Shown piece by piece: positions 17,864-27,117 of a stretch of DNA of 64,000 nt (its first letter is position 1; each line of letters starts with the position of its first letter). The stretch comes from an uncultured Anaeromyxobacter sp. GTDB taxonomy: Bacteria; Myxococcota; Myxococcia; Myxococcales; Anaeromyxobacteraceae. A program made the translations under genes and the position numbers. The stretch is taken from NCBI GenBank assembly GCA_903904005.1, contig CAIVAR010000173.1:28322-92321 (forward strand). Reading direction: 5' to 3'. The notes beneath the pieces were generated by a model that searched no databases, had not been told where the DNA came from, and worked only from the letters and a program-made list of their open reading frames with translations.

Positions 17864-19024
17864 TCAGGCCTTGGCCTGGATGTCGGCGGCCGCCTGCGCG
17901 AGCACGTCGAGCTCGGGCGACCGGAGGATGAAGCCGTAGTTCCCGATGGCTGCGCTGAAGACGTCGTTCACCGGCTCGTGGTGGACGAGGAGGTGCGCGT
18001 ATCGCGAGAGGACCTCCTGGAGGGGCAGCGCGTACCGGTAGCGGTCCTTGCGCCCCACGTAGGCCACGACCCAGGGGCGCTCGAAGCGCTGGGCGACGTT
18101 GCCGTGCACGAGGAGGTCGGCCCAGGCCCGGTAGAGGTTGGCGTCGTTCTGGTAGTTCCACATGTCGACGGTCATGCCGCCCGGAGGGCGCATGTTCACC
18201 TCGAGCGCCGCCAGCGAGCCGTCCTTGCGCCGGAAAAACTCGATGTGGAAGAAGCGCTCGCGGATGTCGAAGGCGCGGACCAGCCGGCGCCCGGCCTCGG
18301 CCAGGTCGGGCTCGATGTCGCGGGGGGCGTGGTACCAGACGTCGGCGTCCTCGTTGACGACCTCCATGATCCCGCGGCTGTAGCGGAGCGAGGCATCGAA
18401 GACCACCCGGCCGTCCCGGTCGGCGAGCCCGTCGTAGGTGACGATGTCCCCGTCGACGAACCCCTCGAGGACGTAGTCGACGGCGGGGCGCGCCCCCAGG
18501 AAGGCCTCCAGGTCGGCGGCGCCCTCGAGCTTCCAGGTGCGCGACGCCCCGACGCCGACGTCGGGCTTGGCGACGAGCGGGTAACCGACCTGGGCCACGA
18601 ACGCACGGGCCGCCTCGGGTTCCCGGACCAGGTGGGCGGGCGCGGCGGGGATCCCCGCCCTGGCGAAGAGCCCCTTCATGCCGGTCTTGCGCTGGATCAC
18701 GGCCAGGTCGGACGGTCGGAGCCCGGGGACGTTGAAGTCCTCGCGAAGCCTGGCCTCGGTCGAGAGCCAGTACTCGCTCATGGAGTCGATCCGGTCGATC
18801 TTCCCGTGGCGGTAGGTGAGGAAGCCCACCGCCCGCAGCATGTCGTCGTACCGGTGCATGTCCGGCACCCGGTAGTACTCGGACACGGCGGCCTGGAGCT
18901 CGGGGCGCAGCCGCTCCCAGGGCTCGTCGGCGATCGCCAGCGCCGTGGCCCCGGCGTCCCGCAGGGCAGCCACGAAGTGCCAGAAGTTCAGGGGGAAATG
19001 TGGGGAAATGAAGACGACGTTCAC
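17864..19024 (-). CDS. ATP-grasp carboxylate ligase
   Basis: A 386-residue ATP-grasp protein related to the carbamoyl-phosphate synthase/biotin carboxylase-like ligases. The start NVVFISPHFPLNFWHF forms the pre-ATP-grasp domain. GYPLVAKPDVGVGASRTWKL holds the ATP-binding Lys, and the C-lobe has FHIEFFR and LEVNMRPPGG, which supply the Mg-binding Glu and Asn. The GTG at 19025-19022 is favoured over one nine codons upstream because GGGGAGG stands seven bases before it. It should join a carboxylate to an amine or similar nucleophile; the substrates are unknown. It forms a pair with the esterase gene. Confidence 0.82.
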   Translation of the reverse strand: MNVVFISPHFPLNFWHFVAALRDAGATALAIADEPWERLRPELQAAVSEYYRVPDMHRYDDMLRAVGFLTYRHGKIDRIDSMSEYWLSTEARLREDFNVPGLRPSDLAVIQRKTGMKGLFARAGIPAAPAHLVREPEAARAFVAQVGYPLVAKPDVGVGASRTWKLEGAADLEAFLGARPAVDYVLEGFVDGDIVTYDGLADRDGRVVFDASLRYSRGIMEVVNEDADVWYHAPRDIEPDLAEAGRRLVRAFDIRERFFHIEFFRRKDGSLAALEVNMRPPGGMTVDMWNYQNDANLYRAWADLLVHGNVAQRFERPWVVAYVGRKDRYRYALPLQEVLSRYAHLLVHHEPVNDVFSAAIGNYGFILRSPELDVLAQAAADIQAKA

Positions 19025-19140
19025 GTGGGCCTCCCCCCCGAGGATTACCACGATCGGGCCTGTCCTTCGTGGATGACAACGTCAGACGAGCGATCTAGTT
19101 TGCGTCGCTTCTTTTCACCAACCAGAGGGCTCACACCACC
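19025..19140. promoter_or_regulatory. Divergent region, ATP-grasp ligase / nucleoside channel
   Basis: These 116 bases separate two divergent genes and should hold both promoters. The part near the plus-strand gene is unusually AT-rich for this window (around 19095-19120, with TAGTTTGCG and CTTCTTTTCACC). AGAGGG lies about nine to fourteen bases before the ATG at 19141. No operator is recognised. Confidence 0.3.
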
Positions 19141-19998
19141 ATGAACCAGTCGTTCCTTCGACGGAAGCTCCCGCTTCTCGCCGCTCTCCTCTCGCTCGCC
19201 ATCGCCGCGCCGGCCGCCGCCGAGTCGCCGCCGCCGCCCACCGCGGACAACTTCTTCACCACCACCAACATCCAGCTGCTCTGGGGCGGTGGGTTCTCCG
19301 ACCGGCAGCTCGGGTACATCACCAAGACCCAGAGCATGTTCACGCTGACGCTCAACAACTACACGCAGTTCAAGTACGGCGACAGCTTCGCCTTCGTCGA
19401 CATGTACCAGGGCGACTTCGTCGACCCGGTCGACACCAGCCTCTCGGCGGGCAACGCCAAGATCTACGCCGAGTGGCACCCGCGCATCCTCATCAACAAG
19501 TTCATCGATCCCAAGGCCGCCCCGGCCTTCGGCTTCATCGGCAACTGGGGCGTGGCCGGCGAGATCAACGTCGGCAGCAACTTCTCGGCCTACCTGGTCG
19601 GCCCCAGCGTCGACCTGTTCCTGCCCTGGAACATCTACGTCGGCGTGGCCCTCTACTACCGGTACAGCCAGCTCTGGTTCGCCATCCCGGGCGTCGGGCC
19701 GGGCGTCTCCATCTACACGAGCACCTGGCAGTTCAGCCCGTACTGGACGGTGCCCTTCCAGATCGGCCCCGTGCCCTTCGTCTTCACCGGCTTCATGGAC
19801 ATGTACCAGTACAGCACCGGCGGCATGGACGTGATGTTCCAGCCCGAGCTCATGGTCGACGTCCTCGCGCCGTTCGGCGGCAAGAGCAACACCGTCTTCG
19901 CCGGCCTCGAGTGGTACCTGCACTCCTACGTCTTCGACGGCGGGACGCGCCACACCGTCTCGGCGCCGCAGGTCATGGTCCAGTGGAACATCCACTGA
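19141..19998 (+). CDS. Tsx-like nucleoside-specific outer-membrane channel
   Basis: A 285-residue outer-membrane beta-barrel protein with a signal peptide (about residues 1-27). The mature sequence has alternating strands rich in Trp, Tyr and Phe (NIQLLWGGGFSDRQLGY, YAEWHPRILINK, GLEWYLHSYVF) and ends WNIH, a barrel-type C-terminus. These words match the nucleoside channel family of E. coli Tsx. It should let nucleosides or bases across the outer membrane. Two inner-membrane nucleobase permeases follow directly, which strongly supports the assignment. Confidence 0.8.
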   Translation: MNQSFLRRKLPLLAALLSLAIAAPAAAESPPPPTADNFFTTTNIQLLWGGGFSDRQLGYITKTQSMFTLTLNNYTQFKYGDSFAFVDMYQGDFVDPVDTSLSAGNAKIYAEWHPRILINKFIDPKAAPAFGFIGNWGVAGEINVGSNFSAYLVGPSVDLFLPWNIYVGVALYYRYSQLWFAIPGVGPGVSIYTSTWQFSPYWTVPFQIGPVPFVFTGFMDMYQYSTGGMDVMFQPELMVDVLAPFGGKSNTVFAGLEWYLHSYVFDGGTRHTVSAPQVMVQWNIH

Positions 19999-20033
19999 GC
20001 CTGGCCTGACGCGAGGGCGCGTCGGGACACGGC

Positions 20034-21422
20034 ATGACGTCGGCGACCGACCCGGGAATGCTGGACCGCTTCTTCGGAATCACGGAGCGCGGTTCCAGCG
20101 TGCGGACGGAGGTGATCGCGGGAGCGACCACCTTCATGACGATGGCGTACATCCTCTTCGTCAATCCGGTCATCCTGGGGAAGGTCGCCGACGTAGCCGG
20201 GAACCGGCTGCCCTTCGCCGCCGTCCTCACCTCCACGGCGCTGGTGGCCGCCGTCGCCACCGTCGCCATGGGGCTCCTCGCCAACCTGCCGCTGGCGCTG
20301 GCGGCGGGCATGGGAATCAACTCCGTGGTCGCGTTCCAGCTGGTGGCGACCATGCACCTCACCTGGCCCCAGGCCATGGGGGTGGTGGTCGCCGAGGGGC
20401 TCGCGGTCACCGCGCTCGTCCTCTCCGGCTTCCGCCGGGCCGTCTCCGACGCCGTCCCGCTCGGCATGAAGCGGGCGCTGGGAATCGGCATCGGCCTCTT
20501 CCTCACCATCATCGGCTTCGTCGAGGCGGGCTTCGTCTCGCGCAGCCCGGCCGGTCCGGTTCCCGTCACGCTCGGCCACGCCGGCCGGCTCGAGGGCTTC
20601 CCGGTCCTGCTCTTCGTGCTCACCCTCCTCTTCACGGCCTGGCTCGTGATGCGAAACGTGCGCGGGGCGCTCCTCATCGGCATCCTCTCCGCCACCGTGG
20701 TGGCGGTGCTGGCACGGCTCCTCTTCGGCGACGCGGCCGGTTTCCGCCCCGGCGAGGTCGCCATCCCCCGGTCGATCCTGGCCGCGCCCGACTTCTCCCA
20801 GCTGGGGCGGTTCGACTTCTCCTTCGTCGGGGCGCTGGGGGTGGGCGGGGCCGCGCTCACCGTCTTCTCGCTCATGCTCTCCGACTTCTTCGACACGGTG
20901 GGCACGGTGGTGGCGGTGGGCTCGGAGGCGCGCTACCTCGACGCCAAGGGGAACTACCCGCGCGCCACCACGGTGCTGCTCGTCGACGCGCTGGCCGCCA
21001 CCGCCGGCGGCGCGGCCGGGTGCAGCTCGGCCACGACCTACGTGGAGAGCGCGTCGGGGGCCGCGGCGGGCGGGCGCACCGGGCTCGCCTCGGTGGTGAC
21101 CGGACTCCTCTTCGCCGCCTGCCTCTTCATCTCGCCGGTGGCGGGCGTGGTGCCGGCGCAGGCCACCGGCGCCGTGCTCGTGCTGGTGGGCTTCGTCATG
21201 ATGCGGGACGTGGGCAGCCTCCCCTGGAACGACCTCACCGAGGCCATCCCGTCCTTCCTCGTCCTCACCGTCATGCCCTTCACCTACAGCATCACGAACG
21301 GCATCGGCGTCGGCTTCATCTCGCTCGTGCTCCTCAAGCTGCTCGCCGGGCGCGGGCGGGAGATCCACCCGCTCATGTACCTGACCTCGCTCGGATTCGT
21401 CGTCTACTTCGTCGTCAACTGA
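20034..21422 (+). CDS. AzgA-type adenine/guanine/hypoxanthine permease
   Basis: A 462-residue protein of the NCS2/AzgA family (PbuG, GhxP, PurP). It begins LDRFFGITERGSSVRTEVIAG and continues ATTFMTMAYILFVNP, the family signature. About 13 membrane segments follow, with NLPLALAAGMGINSVVAF and the SDFFDTVGTVVAVG word typical of AzgA proteins, then GCSSATTYVESASGAA. It should import purine bases by proton symport. It lies between a Tsx-like channel and a UraA-like permease, 35 bases after the former and 11 before the latter. Confidence 0.92.
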   Translation: MTSATDPGMLDRFFGITERGSSVRTEVIAGATTFMTMAYILFVNPVILGKVADVAGNRLPFAAVLTSTALVAAVATVAMGLLANLPLALAAGMGINSVVAFQLVATMHLTWPQAMGVVVAEGLAVTALVLSGFRRAVSDAVPLGMKRALGIGIGLFLTIIGFVEAGFVSRSPAGPVPVTLGHAGRLEGFPVLLFVLTLLFTAWLVMRNVRGALLIGILSATVVAVLARLLFGDAAGFRPGEVAIPRSILAAPDFSQLGRFDFSFVGALGVGGAALTVFSLMLSDFFDTVGTVVAVGSEARYLDAKGNYPRATTVLLVDALAATAGGAAGCSSATTYVESASGAAAGGRTGLASVVTGLLFAACLFISPVAGVVPAQATGAVLVLVGFVMMRDVGSLPWNDLTEAIPSFLVLTVMPFTYSITNGIGVGFISLVLLKLLAGRGREIHPLMYLTSLGFVVYFVVN

Positions 21423-21433
21423 CCGGAGGACCC

Positions 21434-22729
21434 TTGGCCAATCGCACCGTGGGCATCACCGAGCGGCTCCCGCTCCTGCAGGCGCTGCCCCTCTCGCTCC
21501 AGCACCTCTTCGCCATGTTCGGGGCCACCGTCCTGGTTCCCTTCCTGGTGGGGCTCGACACCTCGGTGACCCTCTTCACGAGCGGTGTGGGCACGCTGCT
21601 GTACATCGTCATCACCAAGGGGCGCATCCCCGCCTACCTCGGCTCCTCGTTCGCCTTCATCGCCGCCCTCTCCGGCATCCTGGCGGTGAAACCCGGCCAG
21701 ATCGCCCCCGACGAGCGGGTCGCCATCGCCATGGGCGGCTGTGTCACCGTCGGCCTCATCTACGTCGTGGTGGCGGCCGCCATCGGCAAGTTCGGCACCG
21801 GCTGGGTCGACAAGCTCCTGCCGCCGGTGGTCATCGGCCCTGTGGTCATGGTGATCGGGCTCGGGCTCGCCGGCGTGGCGGTGAACGTCATGGCCATGCA
21901 GGGCGGGACGGGCACCTACCACCCCGAGTACTTCCGGGTGGCGCTCGTGGCGCTCGCCATATCCATCCTGGCGGCCGTCTTCCTGAAGGGCTTCCTGGGG
22001 GTCATCCCCATCCTCATCGGCATCGTGGGTGGCTACCTGGTGGCCCTCGCCGTCGGACAGGTGAACCTCTCCGGCATCGCCGCCGCGAAGGCCGTGGCCA
22101 TCCCCCACTTCACCCTGCCCAAGTTCCAGTGGGGCGCCATCCTGACGCTGGCCCCCATCTCGCTCGTCGTCATCACCGAGCACATCGGCCACCTCATCGT
22201 CACCGAGAACGTGGTCGGGCAGAAGCTGGTGAAGGACCCTGGCCTCCACCGATCGCTCGCCGGCGACGGCATCGCCACCATGGTCTCCGGCCTGCTGGGC
22301 GGCCCGCCCAACACCACCTACGGCGAGAACATCGGCGTCATGGCCATCACCCGGGTGTTCAGCGTCTGGGTCATCGGGGGCGCGGCGGTCATCGCCATCG
22401 TCATGTCCTTCTTCCCGCCCATCGGCGCGCTCATCCGCAGCATCCCCACCCAGGTGATGGGCGGCATCTGCATCCTGCTCTTCGGGATCATCGCCTCGGC
22501 CGGCGTGCGCATGCTGGTCGACGCCAGGGTCGACTTCTCCCAGACCCGCAACCTCATCATCGCCTCGGTGATCCTGGTCATCGGGATCGGCGGCGCCAAG
22601 ATCCACCTCGGGCCGGTGGAGATCGGTGAGATGTCTCTCGCCACCTACGTGGGCGTGCTCCTCAACCTCGTGCTCCCCTCCGGGAAGGGCACGCACGAGG
22701 GCGAGGTCGCGGCGGCACCCGACGTGTAG
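21434..22729 (+). CDS. Uracil/xanthine permease (UraA-type NCS2)
   Basis: A 431-residue NAT/NCS2 permease. [25 protein letters not shown] is the uracil-permease opening. [16 protein letters not shown] holds the conserved substrate-binding Glu and His of helix 8, and [19 protein letters not shown] the helix 10 motif with its second Glu. The TTG start at 21434 is preceded by GGAGGA, which decides the start. It should import uracil or a related base with protons. It ends the three-gene nucleobase module. Confidence 0.92.
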   Translation: MANRTVGITERLPLLQALPLSLQHLFAMFGATVLVPFLVGLDTSVTLFTSGVGTLLYIVITKGRIPAYLGSSFAFIAALSGILAVKPGQIAPDERVAIAMGGCVTVGLIYVVVAAAIGKFGTGWVDKLLPPVVIGPVVMVIGLGLAGVAVNVMAMQGGTGTYHPEYFRVALVALAISILAAVFLKGFLGVIPILIGIVGGYLVALAVGQVNLSGIAAAKAVAIPHFTLPKFQWGAILTLAPISLVVITEHIGHLIVTENVVGQKLVKDPGLHRSLAGDGIATMVSGLLGGPPNTTYGENIGVMAITRVFSVWVIGGAAVIAIVMSFFPPIGALIRSIPTQVMGGICILLFGIIASAGVRMLVDARVDFSQTRNLIIASVILVIGIGGAKIHLGPVEIGEMSLATYVGVLLNLVLPSGKGTHEGEVAAAPDV

Positions 22730-22756
22730 GCCCGGCGCGCCGACCGGCTTCGGGCC

Positions 22757-23959
22757 CTACCCCTCGGCGTAGGGCTCGAAGCGCCGGCGCTTGCTCTCGA
22801 GCAGCATGTCCTGGAAGGGGTTGTCGTCCCGCCAGACGTCGCCGGCCAAGGTGCTGATGAGGCCGGCGCGGATGGCCGGGTCGGGGTCCTTCGCGAAGAA
22901 GACGTTCTGCACGATGTGGGTCTGGTAGAAGGCGCCGATGAGGCTGCCGAAGGTGGTGTAGGCCCGGGCCATGTGGTCGGACACCGGACGGGTCAGCTCC
23001 GGGTCGGCCTCGCTCCCGGTGCGCAGGGCCGGCACGAGCACGTCGGCGAACCGCTCGCCGGAGAGCATGGCCAGCGACACGCCCGACGAGAAGACCGGGT
23101 CGAGGAAGAGGGCCGCGTCCCCCAGGCAGGACCAGCGCGGTCCGCGGCTCCTCACGTTCCGGTAGCTGAAGTTCCGGATGATGCGGAGCTCGGTGCGCGG
23201 GCTGCCGTGGGTGAGCCGCTGCAGCATCGGCGACGCCGCCCAGGTCCGGTCGAAGAGGTCGAGGGTGACCCCCTTCTTGCGCGTCACCACGCCGACGCTC
23301 ACCCGTCGCCCGGCGAGCGGGATGATCCAGACCCAGCCGTCCTCGACCACGAGGATGCGGATGCTCCCCTGCCCCTCGTCGGCCAGCTCCGCCCAGACGG
23401 CGTCGGAGAGGTCGTCGAAGTGCCGGAAGACGGCGGCCAGGCCGAAGTCCTCGATCCCGCGGATGGAGCGCCCGCCGTGACCGAGGAGCGCGTCCTGCCC
23501 GGTGGCGTCGATGGCGTATCGCGCGCGCCTCGGCCCCTGGCTGGTCTGGACGGTCACGCCGGCGTCGTCGGCCTCGATCCCGGCCACCCGGACGCCGAAT
23601 TCCACCCGGGCGCCCTCGCGGACGGCCTGGTCGAGGACGTGGGCGTCGAAGCGGGCCCGCTCGACCTGGTAGGCGTGGCCGGGCGTGCCCGGCAGCCCCT
23701 CCGAGAAGTGGAAGCGGGCGTGGTCCCCCGACCGCTCGTCGAAGAACTCGGCCCCCGCCTTGTAGAGGAAGCCCTGGCCGGCCATGTCCATGCCGAGCCG
23801 CTCGAAGAGGGGGAGGTCGCAGGGGAGGAGCGATTCCCCGATGTGGAAGCGGGGGAACGGGTCCTTCTCGAGCACGGCGACGTCCACGCCCGCACGGGCG
23901 AGCAGCGCAGCCACCGTGGCCCCTCCGGGCCCGGCCCCGACGACGACGACCTCGCTCAC
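22757..23959 (-). CDS. FAD-dependent halogenase-like oxidoreductase of the polyene cluster
   Basis: A 400-residue flavoprotein starting directly with the FAD-binding motif GAGPGG (8-13). It also has the two marks of flavin-dependent halogenases: WxWxIP as WVWIIP at 209-214, and a Lys at 67 (FLYKAG) where the halogenating Lys is expected. The late FAD motif GDAALFLDPVFSSGV is present. Related proteins without halogenase activity (epoxidases, reductases) share some of this, so chlorination or bromination of the aryl ring is inference. The GTG start overlaps the YbjQ-like gene's stop by four bases. It is the last gene of the minus-strand biosynthetic operon. Confidence 0.8.
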   Translation of the reverse strand: MSEVVVVGAGPGGATVAALLARAGVDVAVLEKDPFPRFHIGESLLPCDLPLFERLGMDMAGQGFLYKAGAEFFDERSGDHARFHFSEGLPGTPGHAYQVERARFDAHVLDQAVREGARVEFGVRVAGIEADDAGVTVQTSQGPRRARYAIDATGQDALLGHGGRSIRGIEDFGLAAVFRHFDDLSDAVWAELADEGQGSIRILVVEDGWVWIIPLAGRRVSVGVVTRKKGVTLDLFDRTWAASPMLQRLTHGSPRTELRIIRNFSYRNVRSRGPRWSCLGDAALFLDPVFSSGVSLAMLSGERFADVLVPALRTGSEADPELTRPVSDHMARAYTTFGSLIGAFYQTHIVQNVFFAKDPDPAIRAGLISTLAGDVWRDDNPFQDMLLESKRRRFEPYAEG

Positions 23960-24447
23960 GGGGCGGGCTTCGCCTCGGGCGCCTTGGTCTCGGACGCCTT
24001 CGGGGCCGCGGGCTTGAGCTTCGCGATGGTCCCCTTGAACGCGACCCCGGCGACGGTCGCACCGGCACCGCACATGAACTGGGTCTCGCTCTTGAAGGTC
24101 TCCTTCTTGTAGTAGCTCTCGATCCCGATGACGGCGTTCCCGCCGGCCTCGCGGGCCCGCTTCTGGAGGTCGATGAGCACGCTCAGGAAGACCCACTCGC
24201 AGGCCACCCGGTCGGACTTGCCGATCGAGTTGGTCTTGAGGTTCACGATGGTCTCGCCCATCTTCTGGACCACCTCGGGGTGGGGCGCGCCGCCGAAGTA
24301 GAAGGCCACGTCGGAGCGGAGCTTCTCGTTGGCCGCCGGGGTGGTGATGGCGTCCTTGATCGAGAACATCAGCCGATCGTCGCGCGCCACGCCGGTCGCC
24401 GGGATCGCGAGCAGGGTCATCGCCATGGCCGCCAGTGTCGTCTTCAT
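23956..24447 (-). CDS. Exported YbjQ-like small protein of aryl polyene clusters
   Basis: A 163-residue protein with a signal peptide (residues 1-21). The core has DVAFYFGG, a Cys in RVACEWVF, GGNAVIGIESYYKKE and QFMCGAGATVAGVAFKG. This is the word pattern of the small family that databases often mislabel as excinuclease ATPase subunit, commonly found in aryl polyene loci; it resembles YbjQ-type domains. The tail is Lys/Pro/Ala-rich. Its role is unknown. It lies 49 bases after the DUF3261 gene and overlaps the flavoprotein gene. Confidence 0.7.
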   Translation of the reverse strand: MKTTLAAMAMTLLAIPATGVARDDRLMFSIKDAITTPAANEKLRSDVAFYFGGAPHPEVVQKMGETIVNLKTNSIGKSDRVACEWVFLSVLIDLQKRAREAGGNAVIGIESYYKKETFKSETQFMCGAGATVAGVAFKGTIAKLKPAAPKASETKAPEAKPAP

Positions 24448-24496
24448 CGGTCGTTCTCCTCGAAGGTGGGGGTGGGTATTCTACGGGATCCCGGCC

Positions 24497-25012
24497 TCAC
24501 CGGGAATCGCAACGGACATCGAGCGTTCGCACCTCGATCCACGGGAGGGTGCGGCCGTCGAGCCGCCAGGTGATCCGCTCCGGGAAGCGGCAGCCCGCCT
24601 CCCCGCCCGGGGCGGAGGTGACGACCTCCCAGCGCCCCACCCGGACCTTCGTCCCGTCCCCGGAGCCCCGGATGTCGCCGGAGCCGTAGAGCGCCGAGAC
24701 GTCGCGCAGCAGCGCCTCGACGTCGGACGCGGGCATGGGGAACTCGACGAACCGCTCCTCCACGAAGGCGTCGCCGACCAGGCGCGCCGAGACGAGGGGC
24801 GCCTGGAGGGCGGGGTCGAGGAAGACGACCTCGAAGCGCCCGGGCTCCCGCCACACGCTCGCGAGCAGGGTCTGGTCCCCCCGCTCCGCGTGGACGGTCA
24901 CCACCTGCGTGGCGGCGAAGGCGCCAGGGAAGGCGAAGGTGGGCCCGGCGCGCGGGACGGTGGCGCAGGCGGTGAGCAGCGCCAGCGCGAGGGTCGCCGC
25001 TCCCCTCCTCAC
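24497..25012 (-). CDS. DUF3261-type lipoprotein of the polyene export set
   Basis: A 171-residue lipoprotein. GTG start at 25012 overlaps the MMPL gene's stop. The lipobox is LLTAC with lipidated Cys16. The mature part has VVFLDPALQAPLVSARL and ends WIEVRTLDVRC. It matches the DUF3261 lipoproteins that accompany the LolA-like carrier and MMPL exporter in aryl polyene clusters, where they are thought to receive the product at the outer membrane. That role is inferred from co-occurrence. Confidence 0.75.
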   Translation of the reverse strand: MRRGAATLALALLTACATVPRAGPTFAFPGAFAATQVVTVHAERGDQTLLASVWREPGRFEVVFLDPALQAPLVSARLVGDAFVEERFVEFPMPASDVEALLRDVSALYGSGDIRGSGDGTKVRVGRWEVVTSAPGGEAGCRFPERITWRLDGRTLPWIEVRTLDVRCDSR

Positions 25013-27117
25013 CGGGCGCCTCCGGGGGCCTGGCGCAGCCGGACGAGGAGCGCGAAGGCGAGGGACGGCAGCGCGCCCGCCACCACGGTCGCCCCCAGCG
25101 AGCGGAGGATGGGGTGGCGCGCCAGCATGAGGACCCCGAAGGTGGCCACCGCCGACAACCCGGTCAGGAGGATCTTGGAGCGCTCGACGTCGCCGTGGTC
25201 GGTGGAGACCGCCACCGCGGTGTAGTCGACGGCGATGGCGATGACGAGCGAGAACCCCATGAAGTGGACGATGGTGAGGGGCGTGCCGGTGAGGCGCGAC
25301 CAGGCCGCGAACCCGAGGGCCACGGCGAGGACCGGGGCGAACACGTAGAGGATCCGCGCGGCATCGCGCTGGATCCAGGCCAGGTAGACCACCATGGCCG
25401 CGAAACCGGCCAGGAAGAGCCAGCCGAGCTGGCGCGAGAGGTCGGTGAGGAGGGCGTCGTAGTGGGTCCGCGGCCCGAGCGGCACGAGCCCCCGGGCGGC
25501 GAGGTCCGGTGGTACCCGCCGCAGGCCGGCGTGGACGAAGCGCCGGCCCCCCACCTCGTCCGACCAGCGGAGCGGACCGGCCTCGCCGAGAAGCCCGAGG
25601 TATTCCCACTCCCCGAGCCGGCGGCCGGGCGGTGTCCCGACGATCTCGAGACGGAGTCCTTCACCCTCCGTGATTCGCGCGAGCAGGCTCCGGGCCCCGT
25701 CCCAGCGGGCGCGGAGGGCGGCCAGGGTGGCCTCCTGCGCCGCGGGGTCCCGGAAGCGCGCCAGGGGATGGTCGTCCCAGGCGAGGAGCCCCTCGGCGGC
25801 CAGCGGCCGGAGCGCCTCCGACGGGGAGCCGGGAGCGGGGACGGCCACGACGTCGCCGAGCGCGGCCGCGTCGAGCCGGCGCGAGAAGTGATCCACCTCC
25901 CGCCCCAGGGCCGCCGACTGGTAGCGGAACGCGTCGATCCGGGTCTCCACCCGGGGCGGACCGACGAGGAGCAGGCCCGCCGCCGACGCGCCGCAGATTG
26001 CGCCCGGGAGCCAGCGGGGCGCCGTCCAGCCCGGAAGCGGAACGATCCGGAAGCGGATCCCGTCCACCGTGCGGCGGTAGGGCACGAGGAAGACCAGGAA
26101 GGCGAGGAGCCCGGCGATGGAGGCGATCGACATCTGCCGGACGAGCACCGACCGGCCGAGCAGCATCACCGCCATCCCGAGCAGCGTGGTGCCGATGGCG
26201 GACCAGACCCCGACGAGCGTTCGGGCCCGGCGCCCCTCCTCGATGCCCGACAGGTGCACGAGCGACTCGGTGTTGAAGCTCACGAAGGTGGACGTGTAGA
26301 CCAGCACCACCGCGAAGATCTCGGCGTAGAAGACCCGGATGGCGAGCACGCCGGCGAGGTAGGAAACGAGCGACCCCACCGCCAGCAGCCAGAGGAGCAC
26401 CCACCGCCGGGTGAACCAGACGAAGAGCCCCAGCGTGAGCAGGAGGGTGAGCGTGGAGCAGACGAGGACGTCGCGCCGGACGGCGCGGTAGTTCTCGACC
26501 GCGAAGAAGTCGGCACCGATGTAGTGGACGCGGGGGGAGAGCGCGGCGAGCGCCTCCTCGACCTTCTCCACGTCCGCGTAGACGAGCGGGCGCGGGCTCT
26601 CGTAGACGCGGGGCGGCGCGCCCCCGCCTCCGCCTTCCCCACCCTTCCCGGAACCGAGGAACCGGCCGACCAGCGCCGGCCCGACGCCCAGCGGGTCGAC
26701 CTCCAGCTGGCGCAGCACCTCCCCACCGCCGGGGAGCGCCGCCACGGCCAGGATCTCGGCGGCGCGGCGGCGCAGGGCCTCCTCGGCGGCGAGCCCCTCG
26801 ATCGTCTCGACGGGGAGCTGCGAGGCGAGGTCGAGCAGCCGGGTCGGGTCGGGAATGGCGAGGAGGGAGACCTCCCGGTAGCCGGCCCGCGCGAGGACGT
26901 CCGCGAGCCGTGCCTGCTCGCCCGGGGCGAGCCCGCCCATCTCGACGAAGATCCGGCCCCGGAACGGGCTGCGCTCCTGGTAGCGGTCGAAGAGCGCCGC
27001 GGCCACCGGGTCGGCCATGGCGAGCGACCGGATGGGATCGTCCTCGAGCCGGAACGAACGCTCCACCGCGAACGCCAGCGCGGCGATGGCCGCGGCCACG
27101 AGGAGGTTGCGCTTCAC
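25009..27117 (-). CDS. MMPL-family exporter
   Basis: A 702-residue RND-superfamily transporter of the MMPL/HAE3 type, with one N-terminal helix, a periplasmic domain (about residues 30-200), five to six helices, a second periplasmic domain (about 390-540) and six more helices. The last helix group holds GFSLVIAIAVDYTAVAVS, with an acidic residue in the expected proton-relay helix. It should move the lipid-linked polyene out of the inner membrane. GTG start overlaps the LolA-like gene's stop by four bases. Confidence 0.88.
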   Translation of the reverse strand: MKRNLLVAAAIAALAFAVERSFRLEDDPIRSLAMADPVAAALFDRYQERSPFRGRIFVEMGGLAPGEQARLADVLARAGYREVSLLAIPDPTRLLDLASQLPVETIEGLAAEEALRRRAAEILAVAALPGGGEVLRQLEVDPLGVGPALVGRFLGSGKGGEGGGGGAPPRVYESPRPLVYADVEKVEEALAALSPRVHYIGADFFAVENYRAVRRDVLVCSTLTLLLTLGLFVWFTRRWVLLWLLAVGSLVSYLAGVLAIRVFYAEIFAVVLVYTSTFVSFNTESLVHLSGIEEGRRARTLVGVWSAIGTTLLGMAVMLLGRSVLVRQMSIASIAGLLAFLVFLVPYRRTVDGIRFRIVPLPGWTAPRWLPGAICGASAAGLLLVGPPRVETRIDAFRYQSAALGREVDHFSRRLDAAALGDVVAVPAPGSPSEALRPLAAEGLLAWDDHPLARFRDPAAQEATLAALRARWDGARSLLARITEGEGLRLEIVGTPPGRRLGEWEYLGLLGEAGPLRWSDEVGGRRFVHAGLRRVPPDLAARGLVPLGPRTHYDALLTDLSRQLGWLFLAGFAAMVVYLAWIQRDAARILYVFAPVLAVALGFAAWSRLTGTPLTIVHFMGFSLVIAIAVDYTAVAVSTDHGDVERSKILLTGLSAVATFGVLMLARHPILRSLGATVVAGALPSLAFALLVRLRQAPGGAR

